Shown here piece after piece: positions 5,774-13,478 of a DNA stretch of 33,826 nucleotides; the first letter of the stretch is position 1, and every line of letters starts with the position of its first letter. The notes under the pieces were generated by a model, which had not been told where the DNA came from, made no database searches, and saw only the letters and a program-made list of their open reading frames with translations. The DNA is from a virus. A program made the translations under genes and the position numbers. Location of the stretch: positions 1-33,826 of the IMG/VR virus record IMGVR_UViG_3300013126_000121. The stretch is one strand, 5' to 3'.

Positions 5774-7543
5774 ATGTCATTAACAAGGGAACAGGTTTTA
5801 CTAGAGTATGCTAAATGCGTAAATGATACACCTTACGCGCTTAAAACATATTTACAAACCTACGACAACACTCAATCTAAATACGTCCCTTTAGAGTTAT
5901 TTAACGACCAGGTTACACTTGTAAAAGATTACGATCAATGTGAAGAAAACATTGCATTAAAATACCGTCAAGCCGGTGTTTCTACAGTAACCTCAGCATG
6001 GGCATCTAAAAGATTAGTTTTTGCTCGAAAAGAAAAACCTGAAAAAATTCTAATTATTGCAAACAAACTCGACACTGCTGTTGAAATGGCAAATAAAGTA
6101 AGGGCGTTTGTTGATCAGTGGCCTTCATGGATAGGTATTAAATTTTCTGCAGAAAAAAACTCACAACGACACTTTAAACTTTCTAATGGTTGTGAAGTAA
6201 AGGCGGTTGCAACATCAAAAGATGCTCTTCGTGGGTATACACCTACTATTCTTATTTTTGATGAAGCGGCATATATTGATGCAGATGAAGATTTTTGGTC
6301 AGCATGTATGGCATCCCTATCCACAGGAGGTAAAGTTATTGTAATTTCAACACCAAACGGGTTTGATCCAATTTATTATTCAATCTACAGTCAGGCTATT
6401 AAAGGGATGAATGACTTTAGAATTACTGAAATGTATTGGTGGAGGGATCCAAGATATGCAAAAGATTTAAAACTTATCAAGTGTAATGATATAGTTCATT
6501 ATATGTTAAATAGAAGTGACTATAAAGACGATGAGATTACTCTTGATTATTCTAACACAAAACCAAGAGAAAGAGATTTTGAAGACATAAAAGTAAAAAT
6601 TGAAAATGGATACAAACCTTATAGTTCTTGGTTTGAGGCTATGGCTAAAAAATTAAAATTTGACAAGAGAAAAATATCACAAGAACTTGAATGTAATTTT
6701 TTAGGGTCAGGGGATAATGTTATTCCACCTGAAACTATGAAACGTATAAAAGACAACGATCTTAAAGAACCTGAAAACAAATTCATGGGTGGTGTATTAT
6801 GGCAATGGAAAGAACCTTTAATGGATCACAAATATATTATGGGTATTGACGTTTCAAGAGGGGATAGTGAGGATTTTACAACATTCACTATTATTGATTT
6901 TGATGAAAGAGAACAGGTATTAGAATATATTGCAAAAGTTCCACCTGATGTGGTTGCTGAAATTGCATATAAATGGGCAACAATGTATAATGCACTTATC
7001 ATAACCGATATTACTGGAGGTATGGGAGTTGCAACATCAAGAAAACTTCAAGAACTTGGTTATAAGAATTTATATGTAGATGGAGTAAATCCTGGAGATA
7101 AATGGAAGTGGGATCCAAAAATAAATGAAAAAATACCGGGGGTTAATTTTAATTCAAAAAGGGTTCAGATTGTAGCATCTTTTGAGGAGGCGTTACGACA
7201 CAACTTTAAAATTAGATCACAAAGATTATTTAATGAATTAAACACTTTTGTTTATGTAAATGGAAGACCTGATCACCAAAAAGGTCAACACGATGATTTA
7301 ATTATGGCAATGGCGATGGCCATTTACGTTGGTGAAACTTCTTTTGCAAAATTAGAAAAAGTAACTGAACAAACAAAGGCTATGTTAAATGCATGGGAAG
7401 TACAAACAACCGAACACAAAAATCCTTCTATTAATTATAACCCCGGACTTGCAAGCATGAGTCATTTAAATCAAAGGGCCGGTATGTATACCCCGAGCAA
7501 AAGTGATTATGAAAAGTATTTATGGTTATTCGGGGGTAAGTAA
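5774..7543 (+). CDS. terL: terminase large subunit (TerL, T4 gp17-like)
   Basis: A 589-residue motor of DNA packaging, close to T4 gp17 (610). The N-terminal ATPase has an adenine-binding region near residues 40-60, a Walker A-like YRQAGVST (64-71), Walker B ILIFDEAA (D163, E164) and a coupling motif VISTPNG (190-196). The C-terminal RNase H-like nuclease has its metal-binding acids in MGIDVSRGD (D359), IITDITGG (D412) and GQHDDLIMA (D507/D508). All catalytic positions are present, so it should be active. It would dock on the portal encoded next and cut concatemers into headfuls. The start ATG at 5774 has no Shine-Dalgarno. Unlike its neighbour, it is not interrupted by an intein, although terL is a frequent intein site. 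Confidence 0.97.
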   Translation: MSLTREQVLLEYAKCVNDTPYALKTYLQTYDNTQSKYVPLELFNDQVTLVKDYDQCEENIALKYRQAGVSTVTSAWASKRLVFARKEKPEKILIIANKLDTAVEMANKVRAFVDQWPSWIGIKFSAEKNSQRHFKLSNGCEVKAVATSKDALRGYTPTILIFDEAAYIDADEDFWSACMASLSTGGKVIVISTPNGFDPIYYSIYSQAIKGMNDFRITEMYWWRDPRYAKDLKLIKCNDIVHYMLNRSDYKDDEITLDYSNTKPRERDFEDIKVKIENGYKPYSSWFEAMAKKLKFDKRKISQELECNFLGSGDNVIPPETMKRIKDNDLKEPENKFMGGVLWQWKEPLMDHKYIMGIDVSRGDSEDFTTFTIIDFDEREQVLEYIAKVPPDVVAEIAYKWATMYNALIITDITGGMGVATSRKLQELGYKNLYVDGVNPGDKWKWDPKINEKIPGVNFNSKRVQIVASFEEALRHNFKIRSQRLFNELNTFVYVNGRPDHQKGQHDDLIMAMAMAIYVGETSFAKLEKVTEQTKAMLNAWEVQTTEHKNPSINYNPGLASMSHLNQRAGMYTPSKSDYEKYLWLFGGK

Positions 7544-7588
7544 TGTTTAATTTCTTAAAAACCGAATTATTTTTAAAAAAAAGAAAAA

Positions 7589-10588
7589 ATGTCACAAGAA
7601 AAACTAACAGTATGGCAAAGAATAAGTAAGGCGTTTGGACCAAATTCAACTTTGGATCAACAATCCCCTGTATTTAAATTTGACAAACAAGAATTATTAA
7701 AGACCACTGACAAACAAGAATATGAAAGAGAAAAGTTGGAAGCCCAACAAACGATGTATCTTGGAAAACAATGGCAAAAAGTAGAAAGTAATCTTTATCA
7801 ACAAGCGGTTTATTATGAACCAACAAGACTTGCATCATATTATGATTACGAATCGATGGAATATTCGATTGCTGGGGATACTAAAATCGCAACTCCTGAT
7901 GGTTTTATAACTATTAAAGAATTAGCAGATAAAGGTAGGGATTATGAATTTATCACCTATGCTTATGATCATAACCAAAAAAAGGTTGTTCCTGCAATTG
8001 CAAGAAATGCTCATTATACACGAGATGAAATGAGTTATAAAATCACATTTGATGATGGTTCTCATATTATTGCAACATACGGACATAGATTTCTTAAAAG
8101 AGATGGTGTTTTTGAAGTAGTTGAAAATCTTAAGGAAGGTGATTCTATGATGCCATTTTATAGAAAATCATTTTATAATAATAAAAAATATAATTGGGTT
8201 TATACTTGCAATTCAAAAGAAGGACACAATGGGTGGGTTTCAGAACATAATTTAGTGGCTGAATGGTTCTATGATCAAAAAGTGAATAAAGACGAGGAAG
8301 TACATCATATTGATTTTAATGGGAAGAATAATAATCCCGAAAACCTTCAAATAATGAAAATATCGGAACATCGTGCATATCATGCAAGATTAAATAATGA
8401 AAGGTTATGGGCAAATCCTGAATATAGACAAAAAATGTCTGAAGTATCAAAAAGAACTGGTGAACATACATGGGGAGGTAAAAGACAGGGGGTAAATAAT
8501 CCTGCATATTTAAAACTTTCTTTTGAATCTATAATTGAAGCTGCTAAAAAACATAGAACAATTAATGAAACCGCCAAATCATTAGGTGTTTCATTTAGAA
8601 AGATTCAAAACGAATTGAGGTTTAATGGTTTTAAAAATTGGTTTGATTTTTTAGAAGTTTATAACATTCCAAAATATGTACCTCAGATTGAAGATAGAGA
8701 ATCATTGAATTTTAAAGTTATTCCTTGGGATTTAATTGTTGAGACGGCAACTAAACATGATACAATGAAGGAAGTTTGTGACAGTATTGGTATTGGTATA
8801 CCTAAATTAAGATCTACATTAAGAATGGGTGGTTATAACAATTGGAAAACCTTTAAGGATGCTTATGGTTTAAATTGCGGTGAAAGTGGTAGAAAAAAAC
8901 AAACAAAATTAAATGAAAGTAATGAATTAGTTATAAACCATAAAATAGTTTCAATTGAACCTTATGGAATTATTCCTGTATATGATTTAACAGTTCCTGG
9001 ATATAAAAACTTCGCGACTGATACTATATTTTCACACAATACTCCGGAAATCTCAGCATCATTAGATATATATGCAGAAGAATCGACCACACCAAATGAA
9101 GATGGTTATATTTTACAAATATATTCGGAGTCAAAAAGAATTAAATCGGTGCTAGCAGATCTTTTTAACAATAAGTTAGATGTGAATTCTAACTTACCTA
9201 TGTGGACAAGAAATACTTGTAAATACGGAGATAATTTTGTTTATTTAAAACTTGACCCTGAAAAAGGTATTGTCGGTTGCCAACAATTACCAAATATTCA
9301 AATTGAAAGATTAGAAAAAGGTATGAAATTCCAACCTGATAAGTATTCACAAGAAATGGAAAACGATGCGTTGAAGTTTGTGTGGAAAGAAAAGAATATG
9401 GAATTCAACACATGGGAAATTGCCCATTTTAGATTATTAGGGGATGATAGAAAACTCCCTTATGGAACATCGATGCTTGAAAAAGCAAGACGTATTTGGA
9501 AACAATTACTTTTATGTGAAGATGCAATGTTAATATATAGAACATCAAGAGCCCCTGAAAGAAGGGTGTTTAAAGTATTTGTTGGAAATATGGACGATAA
9601 GGACGTTGATGCGTACGTTCAAAGGGTTGCAAGCAAATTTAAAAGGGATCAAATTGTTGATGGAGCAACAGGTAATGTTGATATGAGATATAACCAAATG
9701 GCGGTAGATCAAGATTACTTTATTCCAGTAAGAGACCCCGCAGCGACAATGCCAATTGAAACCTTGGCGGGTGCTCAAAACCTATCAGAAATTGCAGATA
9801 TTGAATATATTCAAAAGAAACTTGTAACAGCTCTTAGAATACCAAAGGCATATCTTGGTTTTGAGGAAGCAGTAGGAGACGGAAAAAACTTATCTCTACT
9901 TGATATTCGTTTTGCAAGAACAATCAATAGAATTCAAAAGTGTATGATCGCAGAATTAAATAAAATTGCAATCATTCATTTATTTTTATTAGGGTTTGAA
10001 GATGAATTAACAAACTTTACATTAGGACTTACAAATCCATCTAAACAAGCAGATCTATTGGCGGTAGAAGTTTGGAAAGAAAAGATGTTACTATATAAAG
10101 ATGCGGTTGCTCCAATTCAAGATAGTGTCGCACCTGTTTCAGCATCTTGGGCTAAAAAGCACATATTAGGTTTTTCAGATGAAGAAATTAGATTAGATCT
10201 ACAACAACAAAGAATTGAAAGAGCGGTATCCGCTGAACTTACAAACACCGCTCAAGTTATTACAACTACCGGTATATTTGACACAATAGATAAACTATAT
10301 GGTAAGAAAGAGGGTGAATCGGCACCTGCGGCTGGTGGTGAAGAAGGTGGTGAAGGAGGAATGCCAGATATGGGTGGTTTAGGTGATATGGGAGGAGGAG
10401 CTCCACCCCCACCTCCAGGACCATCACCAGGTGGTGATGCGGGAGTAACACCTGAAAGTTTTAATGTGAATGATTTAAATTTAATCTTAGAAGATAAATT
10501 ATTTAAGGAAGTTGATATGGTAGATTTATCAAAAGGAAAAAACGCTTTAGTAGAAATAGACGATAAAATTAAGGAGTTTTTAAAATAA
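7589..10588 (+). CDS. portal protein (T4 gp20-like) precursor containing an HNH intein
   Basis: A 999-residue precursor made of a 607-residue portal and a 392-residue intein. The N-extein (residues 1-92) ends YYDYESMEY. The C-extein resumes at Thr485 with TPEISASLDIYAEEST, the conserved portal helix region. Further on, AHFRLLGDDRKLPYGTSMLEKARRIWKQL, MDVDAYV-type crown segments and RDPAATMPIETLAGAQNL match gp20-type portals. Twelve subunits would form the vertex channel on which TerL docks. The last ~110 residues include a Gly/Pro/Met low-complexity stretch (GGEEGGEGGMPDMGG, then PPPPPG), probably a flexible tail. Splicing is required for a normal portal. The start follows an A-rich leader without Shine-Dalgarno. 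Confidence 0.93.
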   Translation: MSQEKLTVWQRISKAFGPNSTLDQQSPVFKFDKQELLKTTDKQEYEREKLEAQQTMYLGKQWQKVESNLYQQAVYYEPTRLASYYDYESMEYSIAGDTKIATPDGFITIKELADKGRDYEFITYAYDHNQKKVVPAIARNAHYTRDEMSYKITFDDGSHIIATYGHRFLKRDGVFEVVENLKEGDSMMPFYRKSFYNNKKYNWVYTCNSKEGHNGWVSEHNLVAEWFYDQKVNKDEEVHHIDFNGKNNNPENLQIMKISEHRAYHARLNNERLWANPEYRQKMSEVSKRTGEHTWGGKRQGVNNPAYLKLSFESIIEAAKKHRTINETAKSLGVSFRKIQNELRFNGFKNWFDFLEVYNIPKYVPQIEDRESLNFKVIPWDLIVETATKHDTMKEVCDSIGIGIPKLRSTLRMGGYNNWKTFKDAYGLNCGESGRKKQTKLNESNELVINHKIVSIEPYGIIPVYDLTVPGYKNFATDTIFSHNTPEISASLDIYAEESTTPNEDGYILQIYSESKRIKSVLADLFNNKLDVNSNLPMWTRNTCKYGDNFVYLKLDPEKGIVGCQQLPNIQIERLEKGMKFQPDKYSQEMENDALKFVWKEKNMEFNTWEIAHFRLLGDDRKLPYGTSMLEKARRIWKQLLLCEDAMLIYRTSRAPERRVFKVFVGNMDDKDVDAYVQRVASKFKRDQIVDGATGNVDMRYNQMAVDQDYFIPVRDPAATMPIETLAGAQNLSEIADIEYIQKKLVTALRIPKAYLGFEEAVGDGKNLSLLDIRFARTINRIQKCMIAELNKIAIIHLFLLGFEDELTNFTLGLTNPSKQADLLAVEVWKEKMLLYKDAVAPIQDSVAPVSASWAKKHILGFSDEEIRLDLQQQRIERAVSAELTNTAQVITTTGIFDTIDKLYGKKEGESAPAAGGEEGGEGGMPDMGGLGDMGGGAPPPPPGPSPGGDAGVTPESFNVNDLNLILEDKLFKEVDMVDLSKGKNALVEIDDKIKEFLK
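7865..9040 (+). mobile_element. intein with HNH homing endonuclease inside the portal gene
   Basis: In-frame 392-residue insertion, portal residues 93-484. Block A is SIAGDTKIATPDG with Ser1 as nucleophile, block B has GSHIIATYGHRFL, and the C-terminus is VYDLTVPGYKNF...FSHN followed by Thr+1. An HNH nuclease core lies at residues 238-265 (VHHIDFNGKNNNPENLQIM, then HRAYH). It is followed by two similar helix-turn-helix modules at about 311-357 and 376-425, each ending in a FNGFKNWFDF or MGGYNNWKTF motif. They probably recognise the homing site. All splicing residues are intact. Confidence 0.92.
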
Positions 10589-10592
10589 TAGA

Positions 10593-10600
10593 TATTTATA
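10593..10600 (+). promoter_or_regulatory. putative late promoter element TATTTATA
   Basis: ATATTTATAGATA lies 12 nt before the ATG at 10613, in the short gap after the portal gene. Confidence 0.55.
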
Positions 10601-10612
10601 GATAAAATAGAT

Positions 10613-11344
10613 ATGAACACTTTTGGATCAATTAAAACAAAAATAGAAAATGCATCGACAGAGGTATATAACACGCCGAAGTTTAAATCATTTATGAAAG
10701 AATTAAAAAATCATATTTTAGAAAATAAAGATATGAGTGAAATTTATTACATATATGACGATCTTTCATCAAATAAAGGATTATCAAATGATATCGCAGA
10801 AGAGTATGTAAATGAGTCTGTTGAGTATTTGCAAATTTTAATTGAGTCAAACAAACAAAAAATTAATCAAGTCGATAAGTGGATATCTAATTATACAAAA
10901 TCAAAAACAAATAACTACAAAGATATTGATACGACTGTTTATGAAAATTCTATTAGATCTTTAAAAACCGTTTTGGAATCAAAAAATAATATCAAATCAG
11001 TTATTAAAACAACCCCAAAAACTAATACAGTAAAAGAGTCTGTTAATCTTCCACTTTCATCTATGGTGAAAATTGCAACAACAACTTTTAATAAAAAATA
11101 TGAAAATATTAGTGAGGAAGATAAATCAAAATTAAAAGATCTTATTTCTTTAACTCCTTTAGAGGTAAAAGAAAAAATTAAATCATTAAAAGAAGAAGTT
11201 AGTTCTAAATTAAGTAAGACTTTAAACGAATCAACTGATAGTGAATTAAAAGAAACTTTATCAAAAACAATAGAAAAAATTAATTCATCAAAATCTGATT
11301 TATACAACCTATATAAACTTCAAGAATTAAATGGTGGGTTATGA
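10613..11344 (+). CDS. helical hypothetical protein, possible internal virion protein
   Basis: A 243-residue, Lys/Ser/Glu/Asn-rich protein predicted by eye to be almost entirely helical, with coiled-coil-like heptads in the last 100 residues (LKDLISLTPLEVKEKIKSLK, then KLSKTLNESTDSELKETLSK). It has no membrane segment or catalytic motif, and I do not recognise the family. It lies between the portal and the protease, where T4 carries small core proteins (gp67/68), so a prohead core role is possible. It has its own late-type promoter and overlaps the following membrane protein by ATGA coupling. Confidence 0.75.
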   Translation: MNTFGSIKTKIENASTEVYNTPKFKSFMKELKNHILENKDMSEIYYIYDDLSSNKGLSNDIAEEYVNESVEYLQILIESNKQKINQVDKWISNYTKSKTNNYKDIDTTVYENSIRSLKTVLESKNNIKSVIKTTPKTNTVKESVNLPLSSMVKIATTTFNKKYENISEEDKSKLKDLISLTPLEVKEKIKSLKEEVSSKLSKTLNESTDSELKETLSKTIEKINSSKSDLYNLYKLQELNGGL

Positions 11345-11619
11345 AAAAAAACAACAAATACTTTTTTGGTTGGGGAAATATAAAATGGGGACTTAAAGAA
11401 CTCATCACTATGTATTCGGCAAAAACATCCTTTTTTTCTAAAAAGAGAATTGAGTCAGGTGTTGCTTTTTTAATTGCACAGTGGGGAATGATTTTCTTTT
11501 TGATGAAAAAATATCCAACACTTTCTATGACAGATTTTGTGATGTGGGTTGCCGTTGAGATGGCAGTTGCAGGATATATGGTTCACCAAATACAAAAAGA
11601 AAAAAAGGAAAATCCTTAA
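11341..11619 (+). CDS. small membrane protein with two predicted TM helices
   Basis: A 92-residue protein. A basic, aromatic N-terminal third (KKNNKYFFGWGNIKWGLKEL) is followed by two hydrophobic segments, about residues 39-57 (SGVAFLIAQWGMIFFLMKK) and 62-82 (TDFVMWVAVEMAVAGYMVHQ), with a very basic tail (QKEKKENP). Size and topology resemble small phage holins or inner-membrane proteins. No endolysin lies beside it, so a holin call is not justified. It is translationally coupled (ATGA) to the helical protein upstream and converges on rpsU with a 2-base gap. Confidence 0.7.
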   Translation: MKKNNKYFFGWGNIKWGLKELITMYSAKTSFFSKKRIESGVAFLIAQWGMIFFLMKKYPTLSMTDFVMWVAVEMAVAGYMVHQIQKEKKENP

Positions 11620-11621
11620 AT

Positions 11622-11804
11622 TTAACTTTTTATTTTTTGTAAGTATTTTGCCTTTTTTATTTGGGATCTTCTTTTAACGGACGGTTTTTCAAACTCTTGT
11701 CTTTTTCTCAAAACTTCATTTTGCTTTGATTTATAAACTTTAAATTTATAAGTTTTTAATGCCGACTCGATAGAGTTTCCGTTTTTTACTGGTACTATAA
11801 TCAT
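11622..11804 (-). CDS. rpsU: ribosomal protein bS21
   Basis: A complete 60-residue bS21. MIIVPVKNGNSIESALKTYK is the family's N-terminal strand and first helix. The motif RRQEFEKPSVKRR in its local form (LRKRQEFEKPSVKRRSQIKK) and the end KAKYLQKIKS match the Bacteroidota type, including a Tyr at residue 54. bS21 sits on the 30S platform next to the 3' end of 16S rRNA. In Flavobacterium the anti-Shine-Dalgarno is held by bS21 with bS18 and bS6, and the host rpsU gene uniquely has a strong Shine-Dalgarno for autoregulation. This phage copy has none: the ATG is preceded by CCAATTTTTT. It is a lone leftward gene inside the rightward head block with its own upstream signals. Inferred: it replaces or tops up host bS21 to favour phage mRNAs. 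Confidence 0.92.
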   Translation of the reverse strand: MIIVPVKNGNSIESALKTYKFKVYKSKQNEVLRKRQEFEKPSVKRRSQIKKAKYLQKIKS

Positions 11805-11824
11805 AAAAAAATTGGATTTATAGA

Positions 11825-11832
11825 TATAAATA
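11825..11832 (-). promoter_or_regulatory. putative late promoter element TATTTATA before rpsU
   Basis: Minus strand ATATTTATATC, 20 nt before the rpsU ATG. Confidence 0.45.
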
Positions 11833-11846
11833 TATCAATACGTTTG

Positions 11847-11854
11847 CAAATATA
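11847..11854 (-). promoter_or_regulatory. candidate Bacteroidota -7 box TATATTTG before rpsU
   Basis: Minus strand TATATTTG fits TAnnTTTG about 42 nt before the ATG. No good TTG is present at the expected upstream distance, so this is only a half-site. It would allow earlier host-polymerase expression of bS21. Confidence 0.3.
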
Positions 11855-11863
11855 CTTACTTTT

Positions 11864-11893
11864 TTGACATATCATAAATTTTTTTTATATTTT
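11864..11893 (+). promoter_or_regulatory. weak Bacteroidota-type promoter (TTG-N19-TATATTTT)
   Basis: TTG at 11864-11866, a 19-nt spacer and TATATTTT at 11886-11893. The last base differs from the TAnnTTTG consensus. It lies about 30 nt before the ATG at 11923, where no TATTTATA copy occurs. Confidence 0.3.
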
Positions 11894-11922
11894 ATTAAAA
11901 ATAAACCCGTAAGGTATGAAAA

Positions 11923-12372
11923 ATGAAAAAAGGAAAAACGTCAAAATTAAACATCTTAAAAGATGCAAAATGTCATTATGGAACTGTGGATTCCAAAGAT
12001 TTTAAATCATTATATATTGTAATTCAAACATGGGTCGAACCTCAAGACGATTACGAAAATTGGAATAGAATAACAGGACAAATCAAAAGACAAATTCAAC
12101 ACACACTACTAGAAGTTACAGATTACACATTATTTGATAAAAAACAAATTGTTGATTTGGATCTTAGAACAAGTGGGATACAAAAAAATAAAAAGAGTTT
12201 TTTAAACCTTGAAGTTACGTTATTTTTAAACAAGGAAAATGTTGATTTTAAATCAATTTATTTAAGGGAAAAGATCAAACAAATGATAAATGGAATTTAC
12301 ACTGATGATCTTAAAAACTCAAAATATTTTACATTAAGTAAGACAAAAGATAAAGAATTGGTATTAATATGA
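11923..12372 (+). CDS. hypothetical protein before the prohead protease
   Basis: A 149-residue, Lys-rich protein of unrecognised family. It has alternating strands and helices and no signal, membrane or catalytic motif. Notable stretches are YIVIQTWVEPQDDYENWNRI and LRTSGIQKNKKSFLNLEVTL. An ATG at 11916 in another frame gives only a short peptide, so 11923 is the start. It precedes the protease by 19 bases, and the protease has its own late-type element in that gap. Its position between portal and protease suggests a head or neck protein, but nothing in the sequence shows this directly. Confidence 0.75.
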   Translation: MKKGKTSKLNILKDAKCHYGTVDSKDFKSLYIVIQTWVEPQDDYENWNRITGQIKRQIQHTLLEVTDYTLFDKKQIVDLDLRTSGIQKNKKSFLNLEVTLFLNKENVDFKSIYLREKIKQMINGIYTDDLKNSKYFTLSKTKDKELVLI

Positions 12373-12380
12373 TATTTATC
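12373..12380 (+). promoter_or_regulatory. putative late promoter element TATTTATC
   Basis: ATATTTATC ends 11 nt before the protease ATG at 12392. It deviates from the consensus at the last base and overlaps the end region of the upstream gene. Confidence 0.4.
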
Positions 12381-12391
12381 TTAAAAAGATT

Positions 12392-13102
12392 ATGAAAATA
12401 TTAGGACCTAATGATATTGGTATGGGTATTCTTATTGAACACGATGCTGGAACAATTAACCCAAAAGACAAAAGAAATCTAAATGTTATAGAAGAGTCCT
12501 ACGGGCAATTAGATCACTCAAAACCATTTGAGTTTTACGCAACTCTTCAAAAATACGGAGTACCAAATAGAAATGGTAGAATATATCCTGAAAAAATTCT
12601 AAGACGTGAAGCGGATCGTTATAACGAAATGATTAATAAAGGTTTATCTATTTCAGAATTAAATCACCCTGAATCATCACTTATAGATTTAGATAGAGTA
12701 TCTCACCTCATCACTAAAATATGGTGGGAAGATAACGTCCTTGTTGGAAAAATTAAATTACTTACAACTCCAGGATTTCATGAAAGAGGAGTTGTTTCAT
12801 CAAAAGGAGATGTTGCTGCAAATATGATGAGACAAGGAGTTACTATGGGAGTATCATCAAGAGGAGTTGGATCTTTAGTGAAAAAGGGAGAACAAAATGA
12901 AGTACAAGATGATTTTGAACTTATTTGTTTTGACCTTGTTTCTTCACCATCAACACCCGGAGCATATCTTTACATGAATAAAGAGGATAGATCAAGATAT
13001 GATGAAAACATTGAACAAAAGAAAGAAAATGAAATTATTTCAAGTGGACTTGGTAAATCTGTTGACTTAATGAAAAGATTATCCGATTATTTGGGTAAGT
13101 AA
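12392..13102 (+). CDS. prohead core protease (T4 gp21-like, peptidase U9)
   Basis: A 236-residue maturation protease, near the 212 of T4 gp21. Family features are GVPNRNGRIYPEKIL (58-70), the catalytic-His region SELNHPES (His92), and the catalytic-Ser region TMGVSSRGVGSL (Ser155 or Ser156), followed by FDLVSSPSTPGAYL. This family forms a Ser-His protease that, inside the assembled prohead, cuts scaffold, capsid N-terminus and internal proteins, in T4 after (L/I)xE. Here the likely targets are the scaffold-like protein at 13479, the capsid protein at 14882 (LINE-A at residues 57-61) and other proteins with N-terminal (I/L)xE segments. Gene order portal, protease, scaffold, capsid is as in T4 (20-21-22-23). 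Confidence 0.93.
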   Translation: MKILGPNDIGMGILIEHDAGTINPKDKRNLNVIEESYGQLDHSKPFEFYATLQKYGVPNRNGRIYPEKILRREADRYNEMINKGLSISELNHPESSLIDLDRVSHLITKIWWEDNVLVGKIKLLTTPGFHERGVVSSKGDVAANMMRQGVTMGVSSRGVGSLVKKGEQNEVQDDFELICFDLVSSPSTPGAYLYMNKEDRSRYDENIEQKKENEIISSGLGKSVDLMKRLSDYLGK

Positions 13103-13113
13103 AAAATTAAGAC

Positions 13114-13323
13114 ATGGATGAAAAATATTTTGTAGCAAGAGTAACAACTGATATGGTTGACGAGAACTCAGGAAAGGTAAAAAAGTTTAAAGAAGAAAAA
13201 TTGGTTAGGGGATTTTCTCCAACCGATGTTGAAGCAAAAGTAACAAAAGCGTATGAAACTTATACAATGGATTGGCGAATTACGGCAATTGTTGAAAGTA
13301 AAATTGATGAGGTAATTGAATAA
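13114..13323 (+). CDS. small hypothetical protein, possibly DUF4494-like
   Basis: A 69-residue protein with an alternating strand pattern: YFVARVTTDMVDENSGKVKK, EEKLVRGFSPTDVEAKVTKA, then WRITAIVESKIDEVIE. The order 'strand, strand, sFTEAEa-type helix, then strand' resembles the small DUF4494 family common in Bacteroidota and their phages, but I cannot confirm membership. It follows the protease by 11 bases and is closed by a strong terminator. Confidence 0.65.
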   Translation: MDEKYFVARVTTDMVDENSGKVKKFKEEKLVRGFSPTDVEAKVTKAYETYTMDWRITAIVESKIDEVIE

Positions 13324-13343
13324 AACAATTACTTATGAAATGT

Positions 13344-13372
13344 AAAAGGGATCTTAATGATCCCTTTTTTTA
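13344..13372 (+). terminator. intrinsic terminator after the protease unit
   Basis: A 10-bp perfect stem (AAAAGGGATC / GATCCCTTTT) with a 5-nt TTAAT loop is followed directly by a T-run. It ends the transcript that carries the protease and the 69-residue protein, separating it from the scaffold/capsid unit. Confidence 0.85.
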
Positions 13373-13436
13373 TTACCTAATTTAAATTTTTTTTACGTGA
13401 AATGTATAAAATAACGAATTTTTTAAAATACGGATA

Positions 13437-13444
13437 TATTTATT
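13437..13444 (+). promoter_or_regulatory. putative late promoter element TATTTATT for scaffold and capsid genes
   Basis: GATATATTTATTTG lies 34 nt before the ATG at 13479. It is one of three copies with a longer (20-34 nt) leader, and there is no other signal between the preceding terminator and this gene. Confidence 0.45.
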
Positions 13445-13478
13445 TGATAAATAAACAATTTTACGCACGCATTTAAAA

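Noticed and set aside
11341-11619. Holin
   Set aside because: Two membrane helices and a basic tail are suggestive, but no endolysin or spanin gene is nearby, so it is described only as a membrane protein.
11622-11804. Lysine-rich junk peptide
   Set aside because: The length, the N-terminal strand and the FEKPSVKRR motif identify it as bS21.
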